The notes: generated by a model not told the origin, from the letters alone. A stretch of DNA of 64,000 bases from Manduca sexta (GCF_014839805.1 NC_051142.1:14850589-14914588), one strand, 5' to 3'. Shown: positions 23,784-36,449, counted from the first letter of the stretch. Numbers and translations are program-made.

Positions 23784-24123
23784 GATAATTCTTTATTTTC
23801 TCCCGACACATTTCGGTTCCTGCCCACACATTCTAGATCCCTGAGCTACGCCCCTCCATTAGTTTATTAACCTCGCTCCCGCCTAAAGCTTGTCCAGTAG
23901 AAAAAATATACAATGTCGAATCTTCATTATGCGAAGTTGTTTACCAAGGATTGTGCAAACATAGCCGAGCGCGATGAGATTCCACCTAATTTGAGTGTCC
24001 ACTGGCGCTTTTTTTTATGTTTACTTCGTGTCTCGAATATACGAGATAGCGCTACAGCGCTGGGATTTACAAATGATTGTATAATTGTATGTTTAACAGG
24101 CAATCAGAAGAAGAAATATTAAT

Positions 24124-24372
24124 GGTGGTAGGATATATTTTATATCTGCTCAGATGGTGACCACCGTATACAAGGTGTGAAAACCCATCATAGTGACCCA
24201 CGTAAGTGTGTCGCGTTCCGGGATCAGCCTGTGTATTGATTTCAACAGGCCGGCATAATTGTGTCGACTGCCGAGGGGTAATATTCTCTCGTCAGTCGAC
24301 ATTCTAATGGACCCCATTCCATTTACCATCAGGTGCAGTAGAGTAATGTTTCCGTGCACGTATTAATAAAAA
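24124..24372 (+). mobile_element. Family P retroelement, full-length type with poly(A)
   Basis: Runs from 'ggtggtaggatatattttat' through 'gaccaccgtatacaaggtgt', 'gtgtcgcgttccgggatcag', 'ggccggcataattgtgtcg' and 'ccatcaggtgcagtagag' to 'cgtgcacgtatt' and a run of A ending at 24372. This is the best intact copy for defining the family, about 245 bp. Non-coding; a SINE or a 5'-truncated LINE 3' end. Confidence 0.8.
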
Positions 24373-25150
24373 AAAAACTTATTCAGTTAGAAGTAATAAG
24401 GTGTTTATAAATATTAAGGATTAATTGTCACTATAAGGGAATATTGGTCTCTATAAACAAGAATCGAATTAGTTTACAATTATTCATGGAGAATGATGGA
24501 GAAGCAGGTAGTTCCCTTAATAGTAAAGTAAAATGTACGCTGCCGATCATATCGACCGCAACAGTAGCAACACCAAAATTTTCTCGATTGGCGCTGTATT
24601 ATGTTTCACATTTATTTATTTGTGACATAAGATGGTATGTTTCATAGAGTTTAGTAATTATACTATCTCCAGTGTGTGTCAAATCTCAAAAGAATATTGC
24701 TTGCATTTTACACACCTTGGAGACAGAAATGAAAAAAATAATAATAAACCCAAAATCTTACTTTTACGAAAGGCACCTAAAACCTAATAAAATATTTAAG
24801 TATTCATAGAAATATTTCTAGAAGAAACAAAATTGATAAACATCATCAAAAGAACATACATCCATAGTACCAACAAAAGCGAAAACCCAGCTTTCATAAA
24901 ATCAACATGTACGCTAATAAAATCTATTAACTGATAAGTGTAACACGAAACCCTTGCAGTAGACAAGATAATATTAAATCAGGCGAAAAGATAACGCAAA
25001 CATTAACAACAGCGCTGAAGAAAACAGAAGGTCTGGATAAGATTTAAATGCAAATTTCGTTCAAGCGCTGTTGGTAAAGTTTTTCGTTTTATACAAATTT
25101 AGTTATCGCTATGTCTGTATTTTATTATACAATTATAGGAGTATTTATAG
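24373..25150. other. Featureless stretch
   Basis: No recognised gene or repeat. The 67-codon frame at 24444 has no supporting feature. Confidence 0.5.
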
Positions 25151-25339
25151 GTATACATATTATTAAACCAACCCCTTTTTTATCTGTCTGTATGTTATTG
25201 ATTTTCTCAAAATCTACTAAACGGATTTTATAAAATTTGGTAAGAAGATAGTTTAAGACCTTGGTAACGTTATAGGCTACTTTATATATTTTATCCTGGA
25301 TAACTCCTTCACGCGGACGAAGCCGCGAGCAAAAGCTAG
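25151..25339 (+). mobile_element. Short Helitron, left end decayed
   Basis: The 3' end has a GC-rich stem ('cgcggacgaagccgcg'), then 'agcaaaagCTAG' (25336-25339) and host T. The 5' part 'tatacatattattaaaccaa' and 'ttttatctgtctgtatg' fits the Helitron start seen at 12969 in reverse, but the TC terminus is not clear, so the left edge is approximate. Confidence 0.65.
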
Positions 25340-25535
25340 TTTTAAATAACATTCTCCTCATCCTAAAGCCAGACATAAACTTAAGGACTTTTAATACTTT
25401 ATAAATCAAATTATGAGTGGAAGTCTTTAGTAGGAAACGTAATAAATAAAAAAAATATTTATTATAATCCCATCCTTCTTCATCGAAAAGTGATTGTGGC
25501 AAGACTAAAAGTTCTTTCAAACCTTATCAAGTCAT

Positions 25536-25931
25536 TTGGAGCGTTATCGGGCAATCCAGCCAGACAAATTTCCTTCACGGTTTAACAACAAAGTTCGTCT
25601 ACAACTATTTTCACGTATAATGTGTTTTGATCACGCGTCCCCAAGTTTATTGTATCATGTCCCTTATGTATGTGAATCCCTCCTAGCCGAATTTCGGCCA
25701 CGGCAGCCAATCTCAACGGAGATCAGCCGGTACGCAGGATATATTATAGTGTACAAGTGTGTGCGCATTACACAGGTGCACTCTCTGTTCCTTCACTCTC
25801 ATAGTCCGGTGAGACGTCAATCCGACGTGACCGGAGAATCAGGTACAGGATCAATGCCTTCACGTGGTTTCCGAAGCACGAGGGTATCTCTTATATATGG
25901 TAGGCTACTAAAGAAGACAACTTTCAATTAG
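25536..25931 (+). other. Region with a GC-richer dispersed repeat at ~25680-25880
   Basis: The stretch beginning 'gccgaatttcggccacggc' and passing through 'tctcaacggagatcagccgg', 'gtgtgtgcgcattacacagg' and 'cgacgtgaccggagaatc' resembles a block I recognise from many lepidopteran genomes, probably a retroelement part. A 131-codon frame spans it but starts in unique DNA and has no domain, so I treat the frame as incidental. Confidence 0.45.
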
Positions 25932-26682
25932 TTGTAAGTGATCACTGATGCTCATGGGCATTCGCAATGCCAGAGAAGTAGTGAGTGCATTCGCGACCTA
26001 ATGTAAAAGGAAATAAGAGTCCTGAGGTTTGACAAATTTCCAGAAACAAATTTGTGAAAACCATTGTTGACCTTTGGGAAAGAAGCAATGACGGTTGGTA
26101 AGTTATCAGTTCCAAAACAAGAAGATGTACTGCGCGTATTAAATTTTCAGACCCAATTTTATACCCTTTTATAAACATAAATAGAGGTGAAACGATCTCA
26201 AAGGCCATAGACGAACAGCCCAAAAGCACGTCCGATCGGTATAAAATTTAACCGTACTACAAACATTTTGTTGACAGTCGCGAAAAAGTGCTTTGTTCAT
26301 TATCTGTCAGTAACAGACGGTTGACGAGGGTTTAGATGGTCAGGTGAAAGGCAATTTTGTATAGATTCACTTCAGTGTTGAATTGTGTATACATTTTACA
26401 TTTGAACTGTATTCGTAGATTTTTAAATATAATTTGTATGAATTTATAATAACTGTTACTTTAATTCCAAGAATGAGAGATGTGGGTATAACAAAGCATC
26501 CATAGTTTGCTAAATTGAATACCATTCACATGCTTTTCTAACTAGGAAGTGCTATGTTACGAAACTATCTAGTGGTAGGTTAAAAAGATACATAAGTCTA
26601 ATGATCAGGCGATCATAAATATGAACGCTTGATATTGAACCTTAATTAATAAAATTTAATAACCAGTGTATCAGACTTTACG
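25932..26682. other. Featureless stretch
   Basis: Nothing recognised. Confidence 0.45.
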
Positions 26683-26701
26683 TTATGTCGAATAATAGTA
26701 A

Positions 26702-26797
26702 TAATATAATATCAGCCCTGTATTATATACAGTCCCACAGCTGGGCACGGGCCTCCTCTACTATTGAGAGGGAATAGGCCTTAGTCCAATAGTAGTC
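26702..26797 (-). mobile_element. SINE1, 5'-truncated, with 19-bp target-site duplication
   Basis: Only the tail side of SINE1 is present ('atatcagccctgtattat' to 'ggaataggccttagtcc'), with the tRNA-like head missing. TTATGTCGAATARTAGTAA flanks it at 26683-26701 and 26798-26816 with one mismatch. The truncation therefore happened during insertion, as expected of incomplete reverse transcription. Confidence 0.88.
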
Positions 26798-26816
26798 TTA
26801 TGTCGAATAGTAGTAA

Positions 26817-27804
26817 CAATTAAATATTTAATAATTGAGATAATCACTAGTTTAAAATGTGTATTGTTACATCACTTGCCTATATTTAATGAAATCCAAC
26901 TTAAAGTAATTTAAAAACTATTTAGTATATTCATAAGTAAGAAGACTGACGATGTGTACGTTTATCGTTAAAAGTACTGGTTAATAGGAGCGCTATTCAA
27001 CAATGAATACAAGCATAACTTTAAAAAGTAAAAAATTGCCTGATATATTTACTTATGCGGACTCCGGCTGCCATCACAGTAGTTCTATTCCTCTTAGAAT
27101 ATCGCTTTTTAACACTTGAAGTATTAAACTAAACACCTCAGTAATAATATTAGGCCCTGCATAACAGATCAAAGAAATGTCAAAGTTGTCTTACATAAAA
27201 AAATAATCTTCGCCCATTCAAAGAAACTCGAACGAAAACAGAGAATTATATCTCGAAAGTTTTTTTCTCAGACAATTTTTCAGGCTTCAATATTAATTTG
27301 ACGAGACACAAATGAAAAAGGGGATTGCTGTGTCGATATTTATTATATTTCGGTTACAAAGCTTTGTGTTTGGGTCCGTTATTTTTTATCTCTTATTACT
27401 CACCAAGACTTGTGTTTCTTTATACTAATATTTCAACATCTTAATGAAACATTTTTATATTCTTTTTGCTAGAACAACATCCGAAGTATTATGAGCTCAT
27501 CTTCATAGTGGAATATTATTCTTTAGTGTTTTTATGCTTTTTGCATCAAGGAATATAGGGGGTATTATTAGATGGAAGGGAAAATAGTAGTTGGTACTGA
27601 TAATGACTCATATAAGAATAACTTTTACACCTAGAAAAGTACTGTTCAACGTTAGGCTTATGCAGACATTCAGAAATGCAACAGCATATAGGAACCAGCC
27701 AAGATTCTAGAGTAAAATAATTGCTAATGAATATTGTGGACTTCTTAATAGCGATCCTTAAATTATGGCCTAATATATTTTTAATCATTTTTAATTTGCT
27801 TATG
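26817..27804. other. Featureless stretch
   Basis: AT-rich; no gene or repeat recognised. Confidence 0.5.
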
Positions 27805-28030
27805 GTGGGATTCATTTTATATCCGTCCAGATAGCGACCAACAAGGTGTTAAAACCTGTAAACGCCCACTTAAATGGGTCGCATTTATGAACCAGCCTGT
27901 GTACATCTGATTCCAACAGGCCGGCAAAATTATGTCGACTCCCAAGGGGTAATCATCTCTCGTCAGTCGCCTCCACTCCACTTACCATCAAGTGCAGTAG
28001 AGTCACTTTCCCGTGCACATATAAACATAT
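27805..28030 (+). mobile_element. Family P retroelement copy
   Basis: From 'ggtgggattcattttatatc' through 'acaaggtgttaaaacctg', 'ggccggcaaaattatgtcg' and 'catcaagtgcagtagagtc' to 'cgtgcacatataaac'. Small deletions, for example after 'gcgacca'. The tail is short. Confidence 0.75.
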
Positions 28031-28549
28031 TTTTTTAGCATCGCCATATAAAATTTCTAGGTGATTTGTTTCCTGAACTCTGATTCTTCTCACAATATGA
28101 AGTGCTTCAGCGTAGACTTCATTCAATAATGACACTTATAGACTAATTATAAAACCTTATAAAATTTGATTATCCATTCCTTCATCATATATAATGATAG
28201 TATATTACTCCCGTAAACCTATTATATGGGCATCTGCTATCCCCGTAATGGATGCTGCGTGACGATACTGTCGAGACAGTCATTTTAGATAACGATTATA
28301 TTTTGGCCGGTCAAAGTTAGACATTGACAACTTTAGTACTTACGGGAAAACGATACAACTTATAGGCTTCTGCGATTTACTAATTACCAATTAGTTTTTA
28401 ATTATTCTAAAGAAATATATTTGCTCAGTAGTAGAAAAGCAATAAGTTGTTTTTTCAAGATAGGACTACGAATACATTATGTACCATGTAGAACTGAAAA
28501 TCTCTTGCAGGTATTTAGTTCCCACGGTATAAGTATGAAACTATTTTCC

Positions 28550-28800
28550 TTTAATTTTCACCCCTGCTTTGCCGATCCTCGCAGCTCATCCTACCGAATG
28601 GCCCATGGACGGCAACCGGAGCATTGCCTGGCATCCCGGACCTCCTCTGCGGTATGCGCCTTTTAACTTTGGCTGCAAGATCGCTGAGTAATTTCGCGCA
28701 TTATTACTTAGTAGCCCATGCTCTCCTCCCTTAAAGGGACATCATAGGTAGTGCCTGCTCGGCCTTGGTGTTCCTCGGCCTTTCTTCCACCACTTTTTCA
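28550..28800. repeat. GC-richer, repeat-like segment, unclassified
   Basis: Markedly more GC-rich than its flanks, with blocks such as 'ggcccatggacggcaacc', 'ccttaaagggacatcatagg' and 'gctcggccttggtgttcc'. One plus-strand frame reads PMDGNRSIAWHPGPP before breaking. I suspect a retroelement fragment but cannot name it. Confidence 0.3.
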
Positions 28801-29689
28801 TTTTTTCTTTTTAGTTGGGATATTTATACGCCCAACCAAATTTAATGATTAAAGTAACACACAATGGTATATTTGGTAGAGTGTAATGTGTGAATACCAA
28901 TTATATACTTCAAAAAATCAAAATATTTTTTTTCACTATCAAGTCAAAAATTCATTTCTAACATAATAAGATTGAGGAACCCTAACTGCACCAGCTTCAT
29001 CACACTTACACCTATAGTAGTAAACACGAGAAATTAAATAATATAAATAAGTTATAATCGCCTATCACTTGACCCACCACAAGATTCTAAGTCTCGAGAG
29101 AGCTTTCGTAGAGTTTTGTCGGAAGATTAAGATAATTAAAATACTTGATGCCAAAGTTACGAGCGCGGTTTGCCCGGATTAACGCGGCACGGCCGAGCTT
29201 TTTTATCATCGCATAAAGCTGCATTTCGCGATGGACATTTTATGATACAGATTAGTAAAAGCGTTTAATTAATTGCAATTTCTTTATAAACGTAATAAGT
29301 GGTTTGATTTCAATTAATTTATTAGTTGATTAGTGATTATGTTTTCGATAATGACTATTCGATTTGTTTGATTTTATAGTTACAATTATGTCTTTTTTTT
29401 ATATATATTATTTATTTTATACTGCTATAACTACTTAGTGATGGTAGTTAATTTCATTGTTCCCTATTACAGAATACCTAACGAATGTCGTAGAGTATCA
29501 CGCAGTACGTATATATATATAACTTAATAATATAGTTCAATTTGGTGGTTAATGCAAGATCGGGCAGTTTGAACATTTTTAAAATATATTTGACAAACGA
29601 GCAAGTAGATTAACTAATCACCTCCCCCATAAACATCCACAATACAAGACGAATTCTAGATATTTTACACATATATTTACCTTTATCCT
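28801..29689. other. Featureless stretch
   Basis: AT-rich, with a short TA tract near 29509-29522. Nothing else seen. Confidence 0.45.
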
Positions 29690-29808
29690 TAAAGGGGTAG
29701 GTAGTGGTGCAAGCCGGGACACCGCCATGTCCATGTCCATGATGTGATAGGGGACATGCCTAATACCATATTGAGCGCAAATCCCAGTCTCCTGACCGAT
29801 ATTATTTT
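29690..29808 (-). mobile_element. SINE2 tail part, interrupted by a SINE1
   Basis: Resembles 61690-61803 in layout: 'aaggggta', 'gccgggacacc', 'atgatgtgataggggaca', 'cataccatattg...gcgcaaatccca' and 'ctgaccgatat'. The head side should continue after the SINE1 insertion at 29809-30136 but is not recognisable beyond 30150, so the copy is truncated. Confidence 0.55.
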
Positions 29809-30136
29809 GATATAATAATAATATCAGCCCTGTATTATATACTATCCTACTGTTGGGCACGGGCCTCTTCTACTACTGAGAGGGATTAGGCCTTAGTACA
29901 CCATGCTGGCCTAGTGCGGATTGGTAGACTTCACACACCTTCAAAATTCTTATAGAGAACTTCTCAGGTATGAAGGTTTTCTTACGATGTTTTCCTTCAC
30001 CGTTAAAGCAAGCGATAATGCACAAAGAATACACACATATTTTTTTAGAAAAGTCAGAGGTGTGTGCCCTTATGTTTTGAATCTGCGGACATTCGTCTCG
30101 GCAGTCCGTTCCACAATCAACTAGGCTACCGCCGCT
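29809..30136 (-). mobile_element. SINE1, full length, with 14-bp target-site duplication
   Basis: Same family as 15797-16120. ACCGATATTATTTT occurs exactly at 29795-29808 and 30137-30150. The minus strand has box A TAGCCTAGTTGA and a mutated box B (AGATTCAAAAC). It sits inside the SINE2 copy to its left, so it is the younger insertion. Confidence 0.9.
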
Positions 30137-30150
30137 ACCGATATTATTTT

Positions 30151-30809
30151 AGTTTAGGCTATATTGACCACAGTCAACTTACTTTCCATCTTATTTATGA
30201 ATACTCTATTTTATTTTTCATGCGAGAAAATATATTTCGCAATCAGAGTAATTTATACCTACTGTACAAGAATAAAGGCACGTCACAAATTCAAACCGGG
30301 TGACGGTTCTGATTGTGTCCATGATTGATAATAAAACTTGGACAAATTTGATTTATTCGTTCGACAAATTGGGATGAAAGTTGTTCTCGGCCGGATACTA
30401 CGCTTCCAAATTAGTTACTTTCAATGGATACTACGGCCTAAACTTCCCGACGACTTATTCAGATGTTTGTATGCTCCAGTATTGATTGGAAAGTAAATGC
30501 AACCTTATGTAGCTGATATGTGACTGTTTATCCCATGGGTTCTCAAACTTATTTCGTCTACTGTCTACTACCACTACTCTATAATTTATTGATCTTGAGA
30601 ATCAAGGTTTGGTACGCTACGTTCTTAATTTAATCGTTATCTTATTTAAGTAAAAATATACAAAAAACCTTTTTTAAATGTCTTATGGCAATATCAATTT
30701 TATTATCTATATTTACGGTCCTAAATTGATTTTATGTGACACGTAAGTAGTGCATTATAATTTTAATGATTTGTTGTGTTTAAGCCAATGTTAGACATTG
30801 AAATTAAAC
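30151..30809. other. Featureless stretch
   Basis: No gene, RNA or repeat recognised. Confidence 0.45.
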
Positions 30810-30818
30810 CAATTTTCA

Positions 30819-31032
30819 AATTTTATATTATAATTGTCAGACTTCCTCGGTGGCGTAGTTGTACTGCATGCGCGGTACGGCAGCGCTCTAAGGAACACAT
30901 TCGGCGAAAAGTAGGTGCCCTGGTTGCGGTTCTGCATGCCCCTTCGGGGATAAATGCGTGATGATGTGTGTGATGTGTAATTGTCTCTCAAAGATTCGAA
31001 GACTTTGCAACTTTCATGGTCACTGGGCGCAC
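30819..31032 (+). repeat. Single arm of the palindrome-family repeat, split by a SINE2
   Basis: The pieces 30819-30838 and 30978-31032 together resemble one arm of the palindrome at 44584-45013: 'ttttatatta', then 'attcgaagactttgcaac' and 'ttcatggtcactgg'. The SINE2 at 30839-30977 interrupts it. Diverged and incomplete. Confidence 0.6.
30839..30977 (+). mobile_element. SINE2, internally deleted, with 8-bp target-site duplication
   Basis: Head 'cctcggtggcgtagttgtac' and 'gcatgcgcggtacggcagcg' jump directly from 'ctctaagg' to 'aacacattcggcgaaaagta', omitting the box B and middle region present at 61648-61920. It ends 'ccccttcggggataaatgcg'. TAATTGTC flanks both sides (30831-30838, 30978-30985). 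Confidence 0.8.
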
Positions 31033-32144
31033 TCAGACACAAAATATGTAATAAAAGTTTTATTTCACTATAATTTTATTCAAAATAACAAAAAATTCTC
31101 TTTTCAAAATTCAAACATACATTTCATCACACAAACCAGTTCACGTGAAACCAGCTTGTATCCATCAACGCTTAGTTATAAACAAGTTGAAGATAAGCGC
31201 GTAGGCCTACAAACGTCTTGTAAAGGAGGAGATAACGTGAAACTTGCGCTTCCCGCTTCCAAACTCGATGATACCGAGAAGTTTTTAAGGAAATGAATAC
31301 GACTAAATTTGTACGAGAATTAGGTGTCAGAGAGGGTCAGATTGACTCATATTACTGTAGTTGAATTGATTTTTTATTTGTGTAATTTTGGGCATAGTAA
31401 GTAGAATAATAAAACGACATTATCTTTCCGTTTATATATGTATGTGATGAATAAATATTAATTATCTATAAAATATTTTCTTGGTATTTTCATAAAAATA
31501 AATCAGGTACTTTTAAATTTAATATTTTTTCGAAAATTATAAAGTTATTTTTTATAATTCCATATCGTGTTTTTTTTTCATAAATTGTTTGAAAAAATAT
31601 GTAACAACAGTGGTAGGAATTACAATACCATCACCACGTTAGTCTTTGCCAGCCTTTTATAAATGTAAAACAAGTCTACTATGAAACCCAAGTGAACTCC
31701 CGTGGAAGTTTTATAGCTCTTTGCATAAATAAGGAATAAATTAATTATTACCTGTTGCATATTTAAACGCTAACTTTCAGAGAACTCGCGTGAAATTTGC
31801 GAAGATATTATACTTAATACTGTGCCCCGATCTGTCTTTGAAACAAAGTAATATTAATAATTATTAAACCCATCTTAAAAAGTAATATTACCCATCTTAA
31901 CTGGTGTGGTATTAATTTTTAATTAAGAATTATTGACATAGTGAATAGGGAGTGAACACCTTTAAAAGCGGACTTGTGGAGCGATATAGTGGTGAATGTA
32001 CGACCAAGATCCTAAATAAGAAAAAAAAAAATCCGGTGCGGTAAATATATTTCACATAATTATATTTATGTAAGCAGAAATGATTTGAGAAAGAGCTAAG
32101 TCGAAAGGTCAGTAAATCTGCTAAACAGTACCTTTTATTTGACT
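31033..32144. other. Featureless stretch
   Basis: No recognised gene or repeat. A slightly GC-richer patch at 31190-31290 has no further support. Confidence 0.45.
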
Positions 32145-32725
32145 GAAAAAAAAAAACAAATATTTTCCGTAGAAAAAATCTGCTTACCCTACGAAACCTA
32201 TTAATGCTCCATAAACCTAAAACTCCTAGTCTAGCCTTTTGCTCATAGTAATTGTATCCGAAAAAATCTAGCAACCTCAAAAAAAGGTGTGACCGTCATC
32301 TGAGGCAGCGGCCTATATTTTTTTTACCTTGTTAAAAAAAGCCAAGATATTTTCTGCAGGAAAAAATCTGCCTATATCTAGCAGAAACATAATATTAATT
32401 CTCCATAAACCTAAACAACATTTTTTTTCTAATAATTGAACCCAAAAACATAGCAAGCTCATCAGTAACAAAGATGAAAACGTCACCTAAGATAGCGGCT
32501 TACATTTTTTTCTAGCAAACTCAGTAATAACAAAGGTAAAACCGTGGTCTGGGATAGTGGCTAATGTTGTTTTCTAGATAAAAAAGCAAAGATAGTGTCC
32601 GCAGAAAAATCTGCCTACCGTCATAAACCTAAAAAACTTAATTATTGATCTCAAAAAAGATAGCAAGCTCGGTAACAACAAAAGCGTAGCCGTCGTCCGA
32701 GACAGCGGCTTATATTTTCTCTACA
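32145..32725. repeat. Degenerate minisatellite, about three long units
   Basis: The same series of blocks recurs: an A-run plus 'gcaaagata.t.t.tgc.g' (about 32148, 32332, 32578), 'gaaaaaatctgc.ta' (32172, 32361, 32605), 'ccataaacctaaa', 'gatagcaagctc', and 'gt.gtc..agacagcggcttatattt' (about 32290, 32480, 32690). A partial extra unit lies at 32510-32570. Unit length varies around 190-240 bp. Confidence 0.75.
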
Positions 32726-33045
32726 AAGTACGTATCGATACTCGTTTGTTATTCTAGCCGGTGCACGCCTGCAGGCGAATTTGATTAATGGAGTGGTCAG
32801 ACGGTGCCACTTACCGCCGCTGTCACCTGTCCTTGCAGTTATCCATTTATCTTTATGGAAGTCCCGATTACGGTGTAGCGCCATCTAGCGGACGACACGG
32901 TATTAGACAACTGTTTTGCTTGCTTGTGTTGCTGTTCCTACAGTACATTATAGTGGCTAAATAAACATCGATATTTGAATAGAAATTTAAATTTAGATTG
33001 TTACAAATTTATTTAACTGTTGTCAAAGAATACTATTATCACGAA
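32726..33045. other. GC-richer single-copy-looking segment
   Basis: Contains 'gccggtgcacgcctgcagg' and 'tagcgccatctagcggacg'. A minus-strand 77-codon frame crosses it without a domain. Unassigned. Confidence 0.4.
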
Positions 33046-33271
33046 CTAGCTTTTATTCGCAGCTTTGCACTCGTGGCAGAGGTTTTCCCGGATAGAAGGC
33101 AAGCTATATATTTTTCTGGAATAAAAAATATTATGTCGTTTCCGGCCTCGTAGTTTATTTCCATAGTAAATTTCATTTAAATCCATTCAGTAGTTTTGAG
33201 TTATCGCATTCAGATGGATTAACGTGACGGGTGAGTTTATTTTTTAAATATAATGTAAGGTTTTCAATAGA
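33046..33271 (-). mobile_element. Non-autonomous Helitron, 226 bp
   Basis: The minus-strand 3' end reads '...gcaaagctgcgaataaaagCTAG' with A at 33045. The 5' end TCTATTGAAAACCTTACATT leaves T at 33272. Internally it has 'ctcaaaactactgaatgg', a typical Helitron 5' motif. The stem is decayed. Confidence 0.7.
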
Positions 33272-36200
33272 TAAAAAAATCTTCTATAAAAAAAATCTTT
33301 ATTTATCATGTGGGTGAACAAAATTACACTTACGATACGTCAAAACAATGTATAAGAATCATTATTATTATTTATAAATAACAATTAAAGTTATAACTAT
33401 ATAACTATGGATAATTATATAAAATTAGGGATATATATATCTACAATTAATATTATAAAAAGATAAGCTTATTTTTGTCGCTTTATCGGTTAGTCTGCAT
33501 TAATACTTTAAGTTTGTATTACTCTGTCAACTCTCATTTACCCCGTTTTACGACAAGTAATCATTCAATTTATTAGGTGTCCATAGTATAAGTTAATATT
33601 CGTCATGACCAATTTGCTTCTGAGGGCCTTATCAATAAACTTTTTAATCAGGAATTAACTTAATTTGTACTTTGTCTTTATGGCTTTAAATTTTTGTTAG
33701 AGGAAACATAATTATTCATCCGAATGTAATAGGTAACCTGTTTCTCCTTGAAGTCAGTTAAAACAAATTATAATTATAACACTGAAAAATCAGCGTTGCT
33801 AGTTCAATCTTTTTTTTCTACTACGACAAAGCTAGAGCAATGGTTTATCCCAAATAGTCCACATTAATTGATTTCATAAGAACCCATGTTTGGCTTAAGG
33901 CATTTTTATTTTATAGTACTATTAATAAGTTAAACACCGTACAAACCTTTTCCAATACATGTTGTACTGATTTGAATTTTATTGCATCTAAATTTACAAA
34001 TCTAAATTGATGTCATCCAATACGTACGTAGTGCACTGTCATCAATTTGCGTTGGTTTATGTCCTTGTTAAGGTTAGGAACACGGTTAATATACTAGAAT
34101 GCCAATGACTATTAATGCTAGCTAACTATACTAAATACTGAAGAGCAGGAAGAAAGTTCTAGAAGGTAGACTTCTGTTGTGGATAATTTGGTTTATAATA
34201 AAGCGATATCATAATTGGTTGGTACTAGGGTCTGACAAAAACGAACTTGTGATAGTCTTAGGCCGTATTAATAAATCACTATCAACTTGAGTAGGATCCC
34301 AAGTACACATTTACAGTCCTACTTATAAACTTGTTTTAGCATTAAGAGGTGCTTAAGAGTTGCTTAAATAGCTGTCAAAAACATCACCGGTTTCTTAATT
34401 TAAACCTTATTAAGAGGCAAGATGGCGGGTTTTGACTTACAGCTGATCAAGTAAATTTGTATTTTAACTAAGCATACCTTTGCGATTTTTTTATAAGATT
34501 TATTTCGATCCAGCTGATACCGCCCTTGAAAGCGAAACTGAGTTACATCTATTAATACGAACCTACTATTAACAAACAATACTATCAACGCAGAATAAGT
34601 GGTTACAATGTCACAGTTTACTTTGACTTAGTTCAGATTACTTTATCTGACAGTTAGAAGTAAAGTTGTATCTCAATGCCAAACAGAGCGTTCCTATGCC
34701 GCACTTATGTCTGTCATTCTATTAACACTGATATAATTTTTATTCGTGCGTATTTAGCTAAGTATAGTTTGCAAATACCGACCTTAGTATTACATCCATA
34801 ACAAATAAATTCGTTTACTTTTAAGATATTCAGACTATCTAAAACGTAAAGAGCACCTACAATGAATATTCAAACCAACGAAACTTTTCTGGATTCAATG
34901 TTCACTATACATTTCCTCAATAAGGTGCACACGATATTTGTACAGCTATCTCGAAACTTTGGCCATTTGTTCGCAAAGCCTAACGCACGTACTCGTAAAA
35001 TAGGTGAGAACGGCATACATAAAACCTTACTATTCGCTAATAAACAAGCATGGTTCAGTTCATTTGTCAGTGGTGCCGGGGCATGAGTTTGGTGATGGCA
35101 TAGTTTGGGGGAGGTAGCGATTAGTAATAACTCAATCGTTACTATTTATTTATTTATTTATACTTCATATACAGAGAAGTATGTAGACGGACTTAATGCC
35201 AAAGGCATTTTCTACCAGTCGACCTTAAGGTGGTGCAGAGATAAACAAGGTGCATCTTTGAATGGCGAAATAAATGTATACATGTATATATATATATTTC
35301 AAATATATAGATATTACACATATATAAACAAGATAAATATATACTCAATATATAATAAACTGTAAATCATGGTGAGGGTTCTTCCATTCCACTATTCTAA
35401 TGGATGGAAAATATAAATGAGGAGGTTCACAATTCATGGCAGATCTAATTCGTGAAGAGGCTAATATCATTGTGGTACGTATTTCTATATAATCGATATA
35501 AGAAACTCTCGAACAAAACTACTTTCAAGACAATAAAGTTAAAATTATGTTAAATTAATTAGCAGGTGTAATACGAAGTTAGGTTGAGCATAAAACATCA
35601 CAGACAAATTAACTGAGTATGAAAAATCAGTTTGTATTGATAACAAAAGTACAACACGCGAGCCTTGATGCAGTCACCAGACTCGTATCCAAAAACAAAG
35701 CTAATCTTGTATTCTTTTGAATTTGTGACTTTGTTTGTGCAGAATTCTCGGTAAACTACTTATACGATATTGGAGAAACTTCCATCGCTTAAAAACATAT
35801 CGACTTAGTTACTGCAACAAGTTTCAGCAAATCGGTTTATTAGACACGATAATACAAGTTTACCTCCTTTTGTCAAATAAAAGCGTAAACAGCAAAGCAA
35901 ACTTATTTTGAACTGTAAAAGTTCTGACGCATATATACATAAAGACTTCATGCTTCACTGAACACGCTAAGCTTATAACTTGGACTGTATTCACAACGCG
36001 TGTGGTTTCACTCGCGAATGTTGAAATTACAAGTACTTTATTAGAACATTTTCATTCTCCTGTTTTTAGTTTATTACTATATTGATGTTCATACTTAATG
36101 GCTCATGTCTAAATATTTACGCCTGTTACAGCTAAATTGTAAACCGATTATGAGGATTTTGCTCGTAATCTGCCAATATCAGAAATAAACAGGACAGCTG

Positions 36201-36449
36201 TACAGGATATTGGGTACTTTGTTAAAGATTTAATTTGAAATTGACTTGTTTTGTAATGGAGGATTTTAGAACATCGTGTAAATTTTTGTACTATATGGGA
36301 TTTAGGAATATGCGTTAAAATTGATTGGTATGTCTGTCACTTTTAGTTTGGAGCTTTTATTCCTAAATCAAATTGCGCCAAACATTTGTATTAATAAAGA
36401 TCCGGCGCATGTCGATTGCTCACTGATACCTAATACTACAGTTGACCAT
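33272..36449. other. Long stretch without a recognised gene
   Basis: Three kilobases of AT-rich DNA with only short, domain-free frames. TA-rich simple sequence at 35275-35355. No mobile element identified. Confidence 0.5.

Noticed and set aside
25536..25931. 131-codon plus frame as a gene
   Set aside because: Its 3' two-thirds cover a sequence block I recognise as a dispersed repeat. No domain is seen.
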